From Sulfurospirillum tamanense (GTDB lineage: Bacteria > Campylobacterota > Campylobacteria > Campylobacterales > Campylobacteraceae), in NCBI RefSeq assembly GCF_016937535.1, contig NZ_JAFHKK010000004.1:1-64000 (forward strand): a stretch of 64,000 nucleotides of DNA, in the 5' to 3' direction. Position 1 is the stretch's first letter. Every line of letters starts with the position of its first letter. This document shows positions 1-9,410 of the stretch, in pieces. Under the pieces are notes generated by a model. The model was not told the origin of the DNA and made no database searches. It saw only the letters and a list, made by a program, of their open reading frames with translations. The translations under genes were made by a program, and so were the position numbers.

Positions 1-180
1 AAAGTAGCCAATCAATGTTTGTACCAATAAATCAATTTTTGGATTACCATTTGGATCAAATTTAATATATTTAAAGTGTAAATTAACATCAATACCATCT
101 ACCACATTAGTATGTTGAACTTTATCAAAAATATTGTCATAATATTTTTGTGAAATTTTCAAATATTTATCTAAATTCAT
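1..180 (-). CDS. Partial unknown gene coupled to the Fic gene (3' end beyond the window)
   Basis: An open frame of 60 codons runs from an ATG at 180 down to base 1 without a stop, so only the N-terminus is present. It starts MNLDKYLKISQKYY and is rich in Asn, Lys, Ile and Tyr. Its ATG overlaps the TGA of the Fic gene (ATGA), so the two genes are probably translationally coupled and work together. The stretch is much richer in A+T than the housekeeping genes that follow, which suggests recent acquisition. I do not recognise the family. It could be a Fic partner or antitoxin, or the first gene of an island continuing to the left. Confidence 0.6.
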   Translation of the reverse strand, partial: MNLDKYLKISQKYYDNIFDKVQHTNVVDGIDVNLHFKYIKFDPNGNPKIDLLVQTLIGYF

Positions 181-1151
181 CTATGACTCCCTTCTGCCAT
201 CACCGCCCACTCACCCTTTCTGGCACTCCCAATTCTTTGGAGTCTGTTTTCTTTTTTAAGATTTGCGAGTTGTTTTTCTATGGCTCTTGTGGTAAGTTGT
301 AATTCTGTTGCTAACATTTTTATGGTTGCTTTTGGATTTTTCTGAAGATACAAAAGAATTGCCTCATCCGTATTTACCGAACTTTTTTCCGAACTAATCA
401 CCGAACTTTCGATGCTTTTCAAAATAACCTCAAGCATAAACTCCACAAATGGAGTACTCTCTCCAAGCGCACTTGAAGCCTCTATCGCTTCATAATATCT
501 CTCTTGATAATCCCTTACCACACTCTCAACTGGCACAGCCAAAAAAGCTTCTTTCCAGCTATATAAAATCACACTTTGCCATAGCCTACCGATTCTTCCA
601 TTGCCATCACTAAAGGGATGAATAAACTCAAACTCGTAGTGAAACACGCTACTTTTTATAAGAGGATGTTCGTCAGTATTTTGAAGCCACTCAAACAGGT
701 TACTCATCAAAATCGGCACTTTGCCACAAGGGGGAGCTACGTGCGCTACTCCGTCTTTACCGCCCACGGCAACATTTACCGCCCTAAAGACTCCCGGTGT
801 TTTTAACACTCCTTGCATGAGCAACTTATGGGCTTTTAGTAAGTCGTTCATATTTTTGTGGTCGTAGTTTTCAAACTCTTTATACGCCCTGATTGCCCCC
901 TCGACTTCTGTAATCTCCTGAAACGTACCTAAAACTCTTTTACCCTCTAATATTGCAGTAATTTTCTCTTCACCTAAAAAATTACCCTCTATCTCCAAGG
1001 TTCCTGCCAATGTTTTAATGCGGTTGATTCTACGAAGTTTTAGCGTAATAAGTTCGTTTAGGTTTACTTCTATCCTCCCCATCTTTTCACTTATTCTTGC
1101 AATAAGATTTGCTATTTTGCTCGTTATGGTATAGGGTGGCTTGTAGTTCAT
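177..1151 (-). CDS. Fic family protein (probable AMP-transferase) with C-terminal winged helix
   Basis: The 324-residue protein carries a perfect Fic motif, HPFSDGNGRIGR, around residues 177-188. The motif His is the catalytic base and the Asn/Arg residues bind the nucleotide phosphates in this family, which usually transfers AMP to a protein hydroxyl. An inhibitory-helix motif of the form (S/T)xxxEG is visible near the N-terminus (T51 to G56, TLEIEG), so the protein is probably self-inhibited by a glutamate finger. The last 70 residues look like a winged-helix DNA-binding domain, a common layout for Fic proteins of uncertain target. The gene is more AT-rich than its right-hand neighbours. 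A 16-codon reading frame (ATG at about 1199) ends in a TGA overlapping this ATG, so translation may be coupled from upstream. Toxin, signalling enzyme and regulator are all possible. Confidence 0.88.
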   Translation of the reverse strand: MNYKPPYTITSKIANLIARISEKMGRIEVNLNELITLKLRRINRIKTLAGTLEIEGNFLGEEKITAILEGKRVLGTFQEITEVEGAIRAYKEFENYDHKNMNDLLKAHKLLMQGVLKTPGVFRAVNVAVGGKDGVAHVAPPCGKVPILMSNLFEWLQNTDEHPLIKSSVFHYEFEFIHPFSDGNGRIGRLWQSVILYSWKEAFLAVPVESVVRDYQERYYEAIEASSALGESTPFVEFMLEVILKSIESSVISSEKSSVNTDEAILLYLQKNPKATIKMLATELQLTTRAIEKQLANLKKENRLQRIGSARKGEWAVMAEGSHR

Positions 1152-1231
1152 CTGTCAATCTCCCGTTGCGGTTCCAAATACTCCTGACTACGTGTCATTA
1201 CCCACCTTTCACGCTAAAATACTGCAAACCT

Positions 1232-1241
1232 TTACATGTAA
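1232..1241. repeat. Iterated palindrome TTACATGTAA, intergenic copy
   Basis: Exact copy of the window-wide 10-bp palindrome, five bases beyond the stop codon of the FtsH-like gene and upstream of the Fic gene. Confidence 0.9.
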
Positions 1242-1245
1242 GCCC

Positions 1246-2910
1246 CTAAAAACACTCCCGCATGATGGTGCCTATCTCTTCCTTGGTGACGCTTTCTTTA
1301 GCCAAGAGGCGTTCGGTGATGGCTTCTAGTGGGGTTCGCATGCCTTCTAAAAAGCTTTCTACTTCTTTGCTAGCTTCCCCTAGGAGTGTGGCGAGGTCGG
1401 TGGCTTGGGGGAAGAGTGAGGCACCCATGCCATAGGTGTTAACCATGGCTTCGGCCAGTTCGCGGGCGCGGGCGAGGTCTTCTTTGGAGTTAGAGTAGTG
1501 TTCATTGTAGAGCATTTTAGAAGCCGCCATGCCCGCAAGATAGACTTTCATTTTCCCCATCATTTGGGTTTTTGACTCTATCTCACGGTCGATTTCTTTG
1601 AGGCGGTCGTTCATGAGCGTGACCTTGTCAAATTCCACTTCAAACCAGTGGGCGCACAAGGCTTTAGCCGCTTGGTAAGAGGCTTGGATGCGCTTTTCGG
1701 TTTCGCTAAGGCTCATGACTTTGTGCTTACCTAAAAGCACCTTGTCGCGCACCGCTTGGAAGTCCTCAAGCACGATGCTCACCCCGCCGCGTCTTAGGGC
1801 GTTGATGGCCGCTTCGTTCACAAAGGTCGCCAACGCCGCGCCGCTAAAGCCCACGCTCATGCGCGCCACTTCTTCCACGTCTACGCTCGAAGGTTTGTCC
1901 TTAAGGTACGTCCGCAAAATCTTCTGGCGGTCTTCAAAATCAGGCATCGGCAAGAAAATCCGCCTGTCAAACCGTCCTGAACGCAACAACGCCTCGTCTA
2001 TCATCTCGATGCGATTGGTCGCGGCGATGACCATGACTCCTGAGCTGTCTTCAAACCCATCGATTTCTGTTAGTAACTGGTTCAGCGTCGCTTCGCGCTC
2101 GTCGTTGCGCATCCCGCCACGCGCCTTACCCACTGCGTCTATCTCGTCGATAAAGACGATGGAAGGCGCATAGGACTTGGCCTTAGCAAACAGCTCGCGC
2201 ACCCGTTTTGCCCCCATCCCTACGTAAATCTGCACAAAACTTGCCCCACTTTGGTAAAAAAACGGCACATTTGCCTCACCCGCCACGGCTTTGGCTATCA
2301 TGGTTTTTCCCACCCCTGGAGGCCCCACAAGTAACACGCCTTTAGGAAGCGTTATCCCAAATGAACGGTATTTGCTAGGGTACTTTAAAAAATCTACGAT
2401 TTCCGAAAGCTCCTCTTTCACCCCCTCAATCCCCGCTACGTCTTTAAAACTCACCGTTGAAGCCACAGGGGTGATGCGCGCGGGCATGAGCGTTTCAAGC
2501 TCAAAGGCATGGTTGCGTTGTTGTTGGGTTTGCTGTTGGTCTTGGTTTTCCTTGTAGCGTTTGCCGTAAGAAAGCAAGGCAATCAACCCCGCAAACATAA
2601 TCCCAAACAACACCAAGTCATACAACAGCGGATTGTCTTTTTTCACCTCAACAGGCACGTGCTTAAGGAGTTCATCAATCACCACACCGTCTTTGACGAT
2701 GCTGTAGTAGCCCGTTTTGGTGTAAAACACCACTTCGTCTTTTTCGATTCTTGCTTTTTCGATGGCGTTGGTGCTAAGCAGGGTTTCGTACATCTTAAGG
2801 TCAATAGCTTCAGGTCGGTTGCGCAGATACCCAAAGAGCAAAAGCCCCACAACAACACACAACGCCATCACGGCGATAGCGAGTTTTTGAGACTTAAAAA
2901 ATGGCTTCAT
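1246..2910 (-). CDS. FtsH-like AAA+ protein lacking the protease zinc motif
   Basis: The 554-residue protein has the FtsH layout: an N-terminal membrane segment (about residues 9-29), a short periplasmic part, a second segment (about 98-116), then an AAA+ ATPase. Walker A (GPPGVGKT), Walker B (IVFIDEID) and a second region of homology ending in RSGRFDRR are intact, so ATP hydrolysis is expected. The M41 peptidase region is present, but the position of the HEAGH zinc signature reads YQAAK, and no HExxH occurs anywhere. It should therefore be a membrane-anchored unfoldase or partner subunit rather than a protease. It overlaps the mtaB stop region by 17 bp and ends the mtaB-mscS-aroB cluster. 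A second, active FtsH is expected elsewhere in the genome. Confidence 0.85.
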   Translation of the reverse strand: MKPFFKSQKLAIAVMALCVVVGLLLFGYLRNRPEAIDLKMYETLLSTNAIEKARIEKDEVVFYTKTGYYSIVKDGVVIDELLKHVPVEVKKDNPLLYDLVLFGIMFAGLIALLSYGKRYKENQDQQQTQQQRNHAFELETLMPARITPVASTVSFKDVAGIEGVKEELSEIVDFLKYPSKYRSFGITLPKGVLLVGPPGVGKTMIAKAVAGEANVPFFYQSGASFVQIYVGMGAKRVRELFAKAKSYAPSIVFIDEIDAVGKARGGMRNDEREATLNQLLTEIDGFEDSSGVMVIAATNRIEMIDEALLRSGRFDRRIFLPMPDFEDRQKILRTYLKDKPSSVDVEEVARMSVGFSGAALATFVNEAAINALRRGGVSIVLEDFQAVRDKVLLGKHKVMSLSETEKRIQASYQAAKALCAHWFEVEFDKVTLMNDRLKEIDREIESKTQMMGKMKVYLAGMAASKMLYNEHYSNSKEDLARARELAEAMVNTYGMGASLFPQATDLATLLGEASKEVESFLEGMRTPLEAITERLLAKESVTKEEIGTIMRECF

Positions 2911-4138
2911 TATGTGTCTCCTTTGCTTCGTGTCTGGTCAAGCTTACCCATTCTTTCGTCAAATCTTTAGAGGTATAAATCTTCACGCGGTTATAAAACT
3001 GGTCGTATCCTGTACAAACATTTCCCTCTTTTTCTTCCACTAAGACTTCTAGCGTCACGCCCTCGTGCGCCTTACGAAAGGCAAAGTTTTTAGCTTCGAT
3101 GAGCGCGGTGACTTGCTTGAGGCGTTCTTTGGCGATGTCCCCTGCGATTTGAGGTTTCATGGTTGACGAGGGTGTGCCGTCGCGTTTGCTGTAGGTAAAA
3201 CAGTGCAGGTGCGTCAGCGGAAGGGCTTCCAAACGACGGTACGCATCTTCCCAGACTTGGGGCGTTTCACCCGGATGTCCGGTGATAAAATCCGTCCCTA
3301 GTGCAAACCCATATTCTCGAAGTTCCCAAAATAACTCTGTGTCTTTTTCGATGGTATTGCGCCGTCGCATGAGGCGCAGCATCTGGGGCGAAGTGTGCTG
3401 AAGCGCTACATGTAAATGCCGCTCCAACCACGGCTCACTCAAAATCTCCCGAAAACTCGCATCAATCTGTACAGGCTCAATGCTCCCAAGGCGGACACGG
3501 CGGATGCCCGAAACCGCGCCGATTTTCCCCACCAAACGCCCCAGCGAACTCCCCTTGTCCTTACCGTAACTGCCGATGTTCGTACCCGTAAGCACCACTT
3601 CGCCGTAACCGTTTTTTGCCAAAGTTTTGACTTGCGAGAGGATGACTTCTTCTTCTTGAGAGCGCGCATTTCCCCGCACCAAAGGGATGATGCAATAGCT
3701 ACAGCGAAAATCGCACCCCTCTTGAATCTTCACAAAAGCCTTGGTTTTCCCCTCATACTCACTGACAATCTTTTGGTCAATGCTCGTTAAATCTCCCGCT
3801 TCAAAAAAAGGCGCAGGGCGAGAAAGCAAGCTTTGGATGTTTTCGCGCTCTGAATGCCCAAGCACCCCAAATACTAAGCCCTTGTCAAATAACTCTTGGC
3901 CTTTACTAAGCGCCCCACATCCTGCAAGGACGACTTTTTTACCTAACCTGTTTTGTTGGTTCACGTAGCCTCTGGCGCCCACGTCTGCGCCGTTCGTGAC
4001 CGTACAAGAGTTCACCACCACAATGTCCGCTTCCGCCTCGCTCATCACCCGTTCAAAGGCGCCAAGGCTAGAAGCCATCACTTCGGTGTCATAAATGTTC
4101 GTGCGGCATCCGAAGGTTTTAAAAAACACTTTTTTCAT
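2894..4138 (-). CDS. mtaB: tRNA (N6-threonylcarbamoyladenosine(37)-C2)-methylthiotransferase MtaB
   Basis: A radical-SAM methylthiotransferase of 414 residues. The order is the UPF0004 N-terminal domain with cysteines for the auxiliary cluster (FGCRTN, NSCTVTNGAD, AGCGA), the radical-SAM core with the CxxxCxxC motif in CDFRCSYC, and a C-terminal TRAM-like tail. The TVTNGAD signature and length fit the MtaB branch, which adds methylthio to t6A37 in tRNAs reading ANN codons, better than MiaB or RimO. The ATG shares one base with the stop of the upstream mechanosensitive channel gene. A near-copy of the window palindrome (CTACATGTAA, 3406-3415) lies in frame and encodes LHV. Confidence 0.88.
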   Translation of the reverse strand: MKKVFFKTFGCRTNIYDTEVMASSLGAFERVMSEAEADIVVVNSCTVTNGADVGARGYVNQQNRLGKKVVLAGCGALSKGQELFDKGLVFGVLGHSERENIQSLLSRPAPFFEAGDLTSIDQKIVSEYEGKTKAFVKIQEGCDFRCSYCIIPLVRGNARSQEEEVILSQVKTLAKNGYGEVVLTGTNIGSYGKDKGSSLGRLVGKIGAVSGIRRVRLGSIEPVQIDASFREILSEPWLERHLHVALQHTSPQMLRLMRRRNTIEKDTELFWELREYGFALGTDFITGHPGETPQVWEDAYRRLEALPLTHLHCFTYSKRDGTPSSTMKPQIAGDIAKERLKQVTALIEAKNFAFRKAHEGVTLEVLVEEKEGNVCTGYDQFYNRVKIYTSKDLTKEWVSLTRHEAKETHNEAIF

Positions 4139-5745
4139 TAAAACAAAACATCCTTGTTAATATCTAGCGGCATGGGTTTGCGGGTGTCGTTGAGGTTAAT
4201 CGTCTGTGTTGGGAAGGCGATGGTAATGTCATCTTCTTGGTTAATCGCATCCACAATATCTGCGCTGAGTGTACTGCGCAACGCCAGTGCCGCGTAAGAG
4301 TTGGTCATGTACCACACACTAATAGTCAAGCCGTGCGGCTCTAAAAAGGAGTAGATGCGCGGTTCAACGTTGGTGTTTTTGAGGCTGTACTGGTCGCGCA
4401 GCATGTTGAGCTGTTTTCGTGCGATATCTGTGTAGCCCTTGGAGTATTTTTTGACGATGTTTTTGATGAGATACATGGCTTTTTTGTGATTAGACGTAAA
4501 GGTAATGGTCACGTCGATGCCATCCCACACGGTTTTAATCGTCATATGGGTGTAGTTAGAGATAAGCGTGGTAAAGATGTAGTTATTGGGGATGAAAACC
4601 ACCCTGCCCGAACGCCTATTTTCCAAGTAAGTTGTGAGCGTGATGTCTTCTAAAATGGTAATGCGCAAAAGCGAAATGTCGATGATATCCCCCACATAAG
4701 GCAGTCCGTCTTTTTGGACTTTGATGCGATCCCCCACATGAAAACTCCCTCCAAAGGTGATGACAATCCATCCCAAAAGACTCATAAACATGTCTTTCAT
4801 AGCAATCGCCAAACCTGCCGAAGCAAAACCCACCACCGTCACAAGGTACGTTACGTTTTCGATGTACGCAAAAAGTAAAATGAGTACAATGAGAGTGAAG
4901 TTGATAAAGTTAATGGCTTTGTTGGCCGTGTAGTAGCGCTCGTTGTCTTTAATGTAACGCTTAGCAACCAACTTTAAAAAAAACGAAAGTGCGATAACCA
5001 CTAGAATAAAAATTCCAATATTCATCGCACGCTTCATTTGCTGTTTAATCTCCGCGCTCACCCGAGTCAAGGACTCTTCTACACGCTTTTCATACACCGT
5101 AAACGTTGTGCTGGAAATGTCTTTTGCGGCTTTGAATTCGGTAATTTCCTGTTGAACAATTTTTAATTTTTCTTCGTATTCTTTTTGTGGGTCAAGCACT
5201 AAAAGCTCTTCAAGCATGCTCGCTTGCTCCTCAAGACGCACAATCAACGCCTCCAAGCCTGCCAAACGCTGTGCAAATTCATCTTTTTGAGAGCGCAATT
5301 GCTTGATGAACGAAAACCCCGAAATAATCGCAATCGGGTTACCTACTTTAGGAACTTCTGCCATCTCTGGTGGACGAATCATCTCCGCAAAAGGCGAACG
5401 ACGAAACTCTAGGAGCAGCTCCACTTGTTTTTCAAGGGTTTCTTGTCTTTTAGAAAGGATTTCAACGCGCTCGATAGACGCGCGGTCGCGTTTGGTTTTG
5501 AGCACGGCAAGCTCTTTTTCCACTTTTGCCAACGCGTCACTCAGCGACTGATGTGCGACAAAGTTACTGTACCGTGTCAGCCAAATGTTGTTTTGGAGCT
5601 CCTTTTCAATAGCTTCAACTTGGGAGTTCAAGGAGGCTATTAGGGCTATTTGTTCCTCATTTACGGGTTCTGGCACAACAGTTGTGTTGGTTTCGGCAAA
5701 AAGGAGCACAAACCCCAGACACCACGCCCCAAAAAGACGCCTCAT
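4138..5745 (-). CDS. Mechanosensitive ion channel, MscS family, with periplasmic coiled-coil domain
   Basis: The 535-residue protein begins with a signal-peptide-like segment (residues 1-18). A long charged, helical region with coiled-coil character (about 30-230) precedes membrane segments at about 235-255, 275-295 and 300-320. The last membrane helix (VVGFASAGLAIAMKDMFMSLLGW) has the Gly/Ala packing pattern of the MscS pore helix. The beta domain follows (FHVGDRIKVQKDG, RRSGRVVFIPN). Such proteins release solutes on hypo-osmotic shock, and the extended N-terminus resembles MscK/YnaI-type relatives. It overlaps aroB by 4 bp (ATGA) and mtaB by 1 bp, so it sits in the middle of an operon of unrelated functions, an order I recall from Helicobacter and Campylobacter. 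Confidence 0.85.
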   Translation of the reverse strand: MRRLFGAWCLGFVLLFAETNTTVVPEPVNEEQIALIASLNSQVEAIEKELQNNIWLTRYSNFVAHQSLSDALAKVEKELAVLKTKRDRASIERVEILSKRQETLEKQVELLLEFRRSPFAEMIRPPEMAEVPKVGNPIAIISGFSFIKQLRSQKDEFAQRLAGLEALIVRLEEQASMLEELLVLDPQKEYEEKLKIVQQEITEFKAAKDISSTTFTVYEKRVEESLTRVSAEIKQQMKRAMNIGIFILVVIALSFFLKLVAKRYIKDNERYYTANKAINFINFTLIVLILLFAYIENVTYLVTVVGFASAGLAIAMKDMFMSLLGWIVITFGGSFHVGDRIKVQKDGLPYVGDIIDISLLRITILEDITLTTYLENRRSGRVVFIPNNYIFTTLISNYTHMTIKTVWDGIDVTITFTSNHKKAMYLIKNIVKKYSKGYTDIARKQLNMLRDQYSLKNTNVEPRIYSFLEPHGLTISVWYMTNSYAALALRSTLSADIVDAINQEDDITIAFPTQTINLNDTRKPMPLDINKDVLF

Positions 5746-6788
5746 CGGTCAAACTCCTGCAAGACTTCTAGCACTGTCTCTTTTGGCGCATCTTTTACGA
5801 TGGTATAGTTACCGATGCCCTTTGGCAAAATAAATGCAATGGTCGCATCAAGGCTTTTTTTATCCAAAAAGAAAGCTTGATAAAAAGCTTCTGGATTTGC
5901 TACAGGGTAAGAAAAATGCAAACCGTAAGACCGAAGTAGTGTGCTAATACGTTCTTCCTCTTCGTCGCCAATGTAGCCGAGTTTTCGCGCAAGAGCATTG
6001 GCCATGCGCATCCCAATAGCCACTGCTTCACCGTGTAAAAATCGCCCGTAACCTGTTTCATTTTCAATAACATGGCCAAAAGTATGCCCGTAATTAAGCA
6101 CTGCGCGTACACCCGCCTCGCGCTCATCTTGGGCCACCACGTTGGCCTTAATGGCAATGCTTCGTGCCACCGCATTTTGTAAGTGTGAAGTTTCGTGAAG
6201 GTTATTTTTCTCAAGGAAGGCAAAAAATTCCGCATCAAAAGTCACTGCCATTTTAATTATCTCGGCCACGCCTGCACCAAACTCACGAGAAGGAAGCGTC
6301 GCCAAAAAAGCACTCTCACAATACACAGCACTGGGCTGATGAAAGGCGCCCACGAGGTTTTTGCCAAAGCGATTATTGACCCCCGTTTTACCGCCCACAC
6401 TCGCATCTACTTGAGAAAGAAGGGTTGTGGGGATTTGGATAAACTTAATCCCGCGCTGAAAAATTGCCGCGGCAAAACCAACCATGTCACCCACCACGCC
6501 TCCACCAAATGCAATAAGCGTAGCATTGCGGTCAAAACGATGATTGAGTAAATTTTCTATGATGTATTCCACATTGGCTAGGGTTTTGTGTGTTTCACCA
6601 TCGGGCACGGTGATGATATAAAGCTCTTTGGCTTCAATGTGTCCAAGCAAAGTTTTAAGGTGCAAGCCCGCTACTTTAGGATTGGTCACAATGGCAACTT
6701 TACCGGAAAAACTAAGGCGCTCTAGAGCATCGATATGTACGGCATAATTATGGCTTTGGGCAGGAGAGAAATCAACGGCTATTTTCAT
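5742..6788 (-). CDS. aroB: 3-dehydroquinate synthase
   Basis: A full-length AroB of 348 residues, the second step of the shikimate pathway (DAHP to 3-dehydroquinate; NAD and a divalent metal). The glycine-rich NAD segment GGGVVGDMVGFAA, the KTGVNNRFGKNLVGAFHQP loop and the metal-binding histidine region LNYGHTFGH with HGEAVAIGM are all present. Its stop overlaps the start of the MscS gene. A hairpin lies between it and the TrkA_C gene upstream, so it may have its own promoter in 6789-6830. Confidence 0.95.
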   Translation of the reverse strand: MKIAVDFSPAQSHNYAVHIDALERLSFSGKVAIVTNPKVAGLHLKTLLGHIEAKELYIITVPDGETHKTLANVEYIIENLLNHRFDRNATLIAFGGGVVGDMVGFAAAIFQRGIKFIQIPTTLLSQVDASVGGKTGVNNRFGKNLVGAFHQPSAVYCESAFLATLPSREFGAGVAEIIKMAVTFDAEFFAFLEKNNLHETSHLQNAVARSIAIKANVVAQDEREAGVRAVLNYGHTFGHVIENETGYGRFLHGEAVAIGMRMANALARKLGYIGDEEEERISTLLRSYGLHFSYPVANPEAFYQAFFLDKKSLDATIAFILPKGIGNYTIVKDAPKETVLEVLQEFDR

Positions 6789-6828
6789 GGTGTGCGTCTT
6801 TGTGCGGTTTTAGATTAATTTTAACCCA

Positions 6829-6849
6829 ATAGCCCTTAAAAAGGGCTAT
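6829..6849 (-). terminator. Hairpin overlapping the TrkA_C gene stop codon (candidate terminator)
   Basis: A perfect 9-bp inverted repeat, ATAGCCCTT with AAGGGCTAT, has a 3-base loop and contains the TAG stop of the gene ending at 6846. On the minus strand it is followed by TTGGGTTAAAATTAA, not a clean T-run, so termination is only suggested. Confidence 0.4.
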
Positions 6850-8258
6850 GAACTGGTGGGAATGAAGAGTTGGTAACTGTTGTTGAGGCGATGGGAAAGC
6901 TGCTCTAGGTCTGTCGAAAAGATCGCGAAAGGCGAATGGTTTACAATCTTTTCATAAAAAGGCACAAACTGCAATAAGTCCTGGCGGTTTTGGAGGCGAA
7001 TAATAGGATTGATTTCATCGTCTTGAATCACCTCCACATCTTTATCAAAAAGCTTAGAAAGGTTTTCAAAGTGTTCTACCAAACTGCTACGTGGACTCTT
7101 TTTTTCAGGGTCGTAATGGTATAGCGTCACATCCAAATTTAACTGAGAAGAAATATCTAAAATCACCGAGGACTCTTTTTCAACCTCTTCACTGTCGCTA
7201 GCTAAAATTGCTCCCGTTTTGAGGCTCGAAAACCCCCATTTTCCAATCTTGAACACGGGAAGTTTTGTCCGGTAAAACAAACGTTTATAGGTTTTAAAAT
7301 AAGCGCTACTTGTTACCACGAGCCCCACATCATACGCCCCAACATCTCGCAACATAACCGCCGCTGGTGTTGTGGCAAAATAGTCCATCGTTACGTTAAT
7401 GTGACTATTGGGAAGGGTTTTGAGTTTATCTAGCATGTCGCAAGGTCTAGGGTTAATAAGCTTTACATGTAGCTTTTTGCTGTTTATTTTTGAGTGCAAT
7501 AGCATCGTGTCATTTAAAATGCTACTCATCTGCGCTTCGTCCATGCGAAGCATATCGATAAGGCAATAAATATTGTTGCCAAAAGGTGAAGGGAATTGTC
7601 CAATCTCTTGCTTGACGCTTTTAAACACATTGATGAGCACCACAGGATCACCAATGGCAAGCATCACATCATTGGGTTGTATCATTAGAGTTGGACGGGC
7701 TAAAATCAGAGCATTATTGCGATAAATTGCTACAATGCGCCACTTTTTTTGCTGGATACTGGCAATATGACGGTAAACATAAGCACTGCCAATGGGGATT
7801 TGGATTTCCATAATTTCCCCTGCACCAAGGCCTACATTTTGCGCAATAACGGGCATGTTGGGAAGGTAGTCTGAAAAGCGCGATGCCAACACTTCCCGCG
7901 AATCAATCATAAGTAAATTCTCATCCTCCAAAACAACACCCCAGCGGTCCATGAGGACAATTTGCGCTTTTGGATCGATTTTGCGAATGTTGTGGTAAGA
8001 GGCCAAGGCATCAAGCTCCCTGCTCACCAAAATCATAATCTGCGCAAATTCTTTATGCAGCACCAAGGAGAGTTTGGACTCACTAGTGGGATCAAAGTCT
8101 AAAAATTTAAAATTTTCAGGGATTTTTGGCATTTGCGGTAGGGTTTTTTTACGGTATGTTACGACGGTGTAGTGGTTCTCACTCCCCTTGTGTGCCATAA
8201 CTCTTTCTAAAAAATGTTTCGCTAGAATGCCATCGGCAATAATCAAAATCTTCTTCAT
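6846..8258 (-). CDS. TrkA-N/TrkA-C (RCK-like) domain protein, COG3400 type
   Basis: A protein of 470 residues when started at MKKILIIADG, which has GGAG seven bases upstream. A start 13 codons earlier would overlap divergent tgt and lacks a ribosome site. The N-terminus is a Rossmann-type nucleotide-binding fold, although the glycine loop is weak. It is followed by a TrkA-C-like module (GAGEIMEIQIPIGSAYV through NDVMLAIGDPVVL). The C-terminal half is a second Rossmann-like region of unknown role. There are no membrane segments, so a cytosolic regulator of ion transport is likely. A gene of this family lies between aroB and tgt in Helicobacter, as recalled. A near-copy palindrome (7463-7472) encodes LHV. 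Confidence 0.65.
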   Translation of the reverse strand: MKKILIIADGILAKHFLERVMAHKGSENHYTVVTYRKKTLPQMPKIPENFKFLDFDPTSESKLSLVLHKEFAQIMILVSRELDALASYHNIRKIDPKAQIVLMDRWGVVLEDENLLMIDSREVLASRFSDYLPNMPVIAQNVGLGAGEIMEIQIPIGSAYVYRHIASIQQKKWRIVAIYRNNALILARPTLMIQPNDVMLAIGDPVVLINVFKSVKQEIGQFPSPFGNNIYCLIDMLRMDEAQMSSILNDTMLLHSKINSKKLHVKLINPRPCDMLDKLKTLPNSHINVTMDYFATTPAAVMLRDVGAYDVGLVVTSSAYFKTYKRLFYRTKLPVFKIGKWGFSSLKTGAILASDSEEVEKESSVILDISSQLNLDVTLYHYDPEKKSPRSSLVEHFENLSKLFDKDVEVIQDDEINPIIRLQNRQDLLQFVPFYEKIVNHSPFAIFSTDLEQLSHRLNNSYQLFIPTSS

Positions 8259-8291
8259 TGCTGCTCCATAAAAAAAGGATAGTATACCAAA

Positions 8292-9410
8292 ATGCACTTT
8301 GACTTAGAAGCAACCGACGGGCACGCCCGCGCTGGCACCCTCACTACGGCGCACAGCACCATCCAAACTCCTGTTTTTATGCCTGTTGGCACCGTAGGAA
8401 GTGTCAAAAGTCTTGACGCCCACGACATGACCGACATCCTAGACGCCAAGATTATCCTAGGCAACACGTATCATCTTTATTTGCGCCCCGGCGACGAGGT
8501 TGTTCACACCATGGGCGGTTTGCATGGCTTTACCCAGTATGACCGTAGTTTTTTGACCGACAGTGGCGGGTTTCAAGCCTTTAGCCTCAGTGACATCTCC
8601 AAAGCCGACAAGGATGGCATCACCTTTAAAAGCCACATTGATGGCTCCACCCACTACTTCACCCCTGAAAAAGTGTTGGACATCCAAGGCAATCTGGGCT
8701 CCGACATTATGATGATTTTAGACGACCTCGTCGCGCTTCCTGCGACGAAGGAGCGCATCGCTCTTTCCATCGAGCGCACTACCCAATGGGCAAAACGCTC
8801 CATCCTTTATCACCGCGCCAACCAAGCCCAAGGAAAGGCGCAAGAGCAAAACATTTTTGCCATCATCCAAGGAGGTACCGACCCCGAGTTTCGGCGTATT
8901 AGTGCCACTCAGTTGTGCGAGATGGACTTTGATGGCTTTGCTATCGGAGGCTTAAGCGTCGGGGAACCCAACCAAGCCATGTACGACACGGTAGAACTCA
9001 CCACGCCCCTCATGCCCACCCACAAACCCCGCTACCTCATGGGTGTTGGAACCCCTGAAGATTTGGTCGAAAACGTCAAACGTGGGGTAGATATGTTTGA
9101 TTGCGTGATGCCCACGCGAAACGCGCGAAACGGTACGCTTTTTACCAGTTTTGGGAAACTCAACATCAAAGCCGCGCGGTTTCAAACCGACGAGTTGCCC
9201 ATCGACCCTGCGTGTGATTGCTTTACATGTAAGCGGTATTCGCGCAGTTATCTAAGCCACTTGTACCGCGCGCGCGAATTGACCTTTTTTCGCCTTGCTT
9301 CCTTGCATAACCTACACTATTATCTAGGCCTCATGAAGCAAATGCGTCAGGCCATTTTGGTAGGGAAATTTGAAGGGTTTTATCGGGAGTTTTACGCCAA
9401 GCGGGCTTAA
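8292..9410 (+). CDS. tgt: Queuine/preQ1 tRNA-ribosyltransferase
   Basis: A TGT of 372 residues, which exchanges guanine-34 for preQ1 in GUN anticodons during queuosine synthesis. The catalytic/base-recognition segment [10 protein letters not shown], the IQGG motif, the GGLSVGEP loop and the zinc site CxCxxC followed by a distal His (CDCFTCK with LHNLHYY) are intact. An AAGGAT site precedes the ATG. An exact palindrome copy at 9223-9232 encodes the TCK of the zinc site, so this copy coincides with conserved residues. The gene ends 4 bp inside the convergent diguanylate cyclase gene. Confidence 0.95.
   Translation: MHFDLEATDGHARAGTLTTAHSTIQTPVFMPVGTVGSVKSLDAHDMTDILDAKIILGNTYHLYLRPGDEVVHTMGGLHGFTQYDRSFLTDSGGFQAFSLSDISKADKDGITFKSHIDGSTHYFTPEKVLDIQGNLGSDIMMILDDLVALPATKERIALSIERTTQWAKRSILYHRANQAQGKAQEQNIFAIIQGGTDPEFRRISATQLCEMDFDGFAIGGLSVGEPNQAMYDTVELTTPLMPTHKPRYLMGVGTPEDLVENVKRGVDMFDCVMPTRNARNGTLFTSFGKLNIKAARFQTDELPIDPACDCFTCKRYSRSYLSHLYRARELTFFRLASLHNLHYYLGLMKQMRQAILVGKFEGFYREFYAKRA

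Noticed and set aside
1688-2173. A 161-residue plus-strand frame
   Set aside because: Antisense to the AAA+ domain of the FtsH-like gene, with no ribosome site and no recognisable protein pattern.
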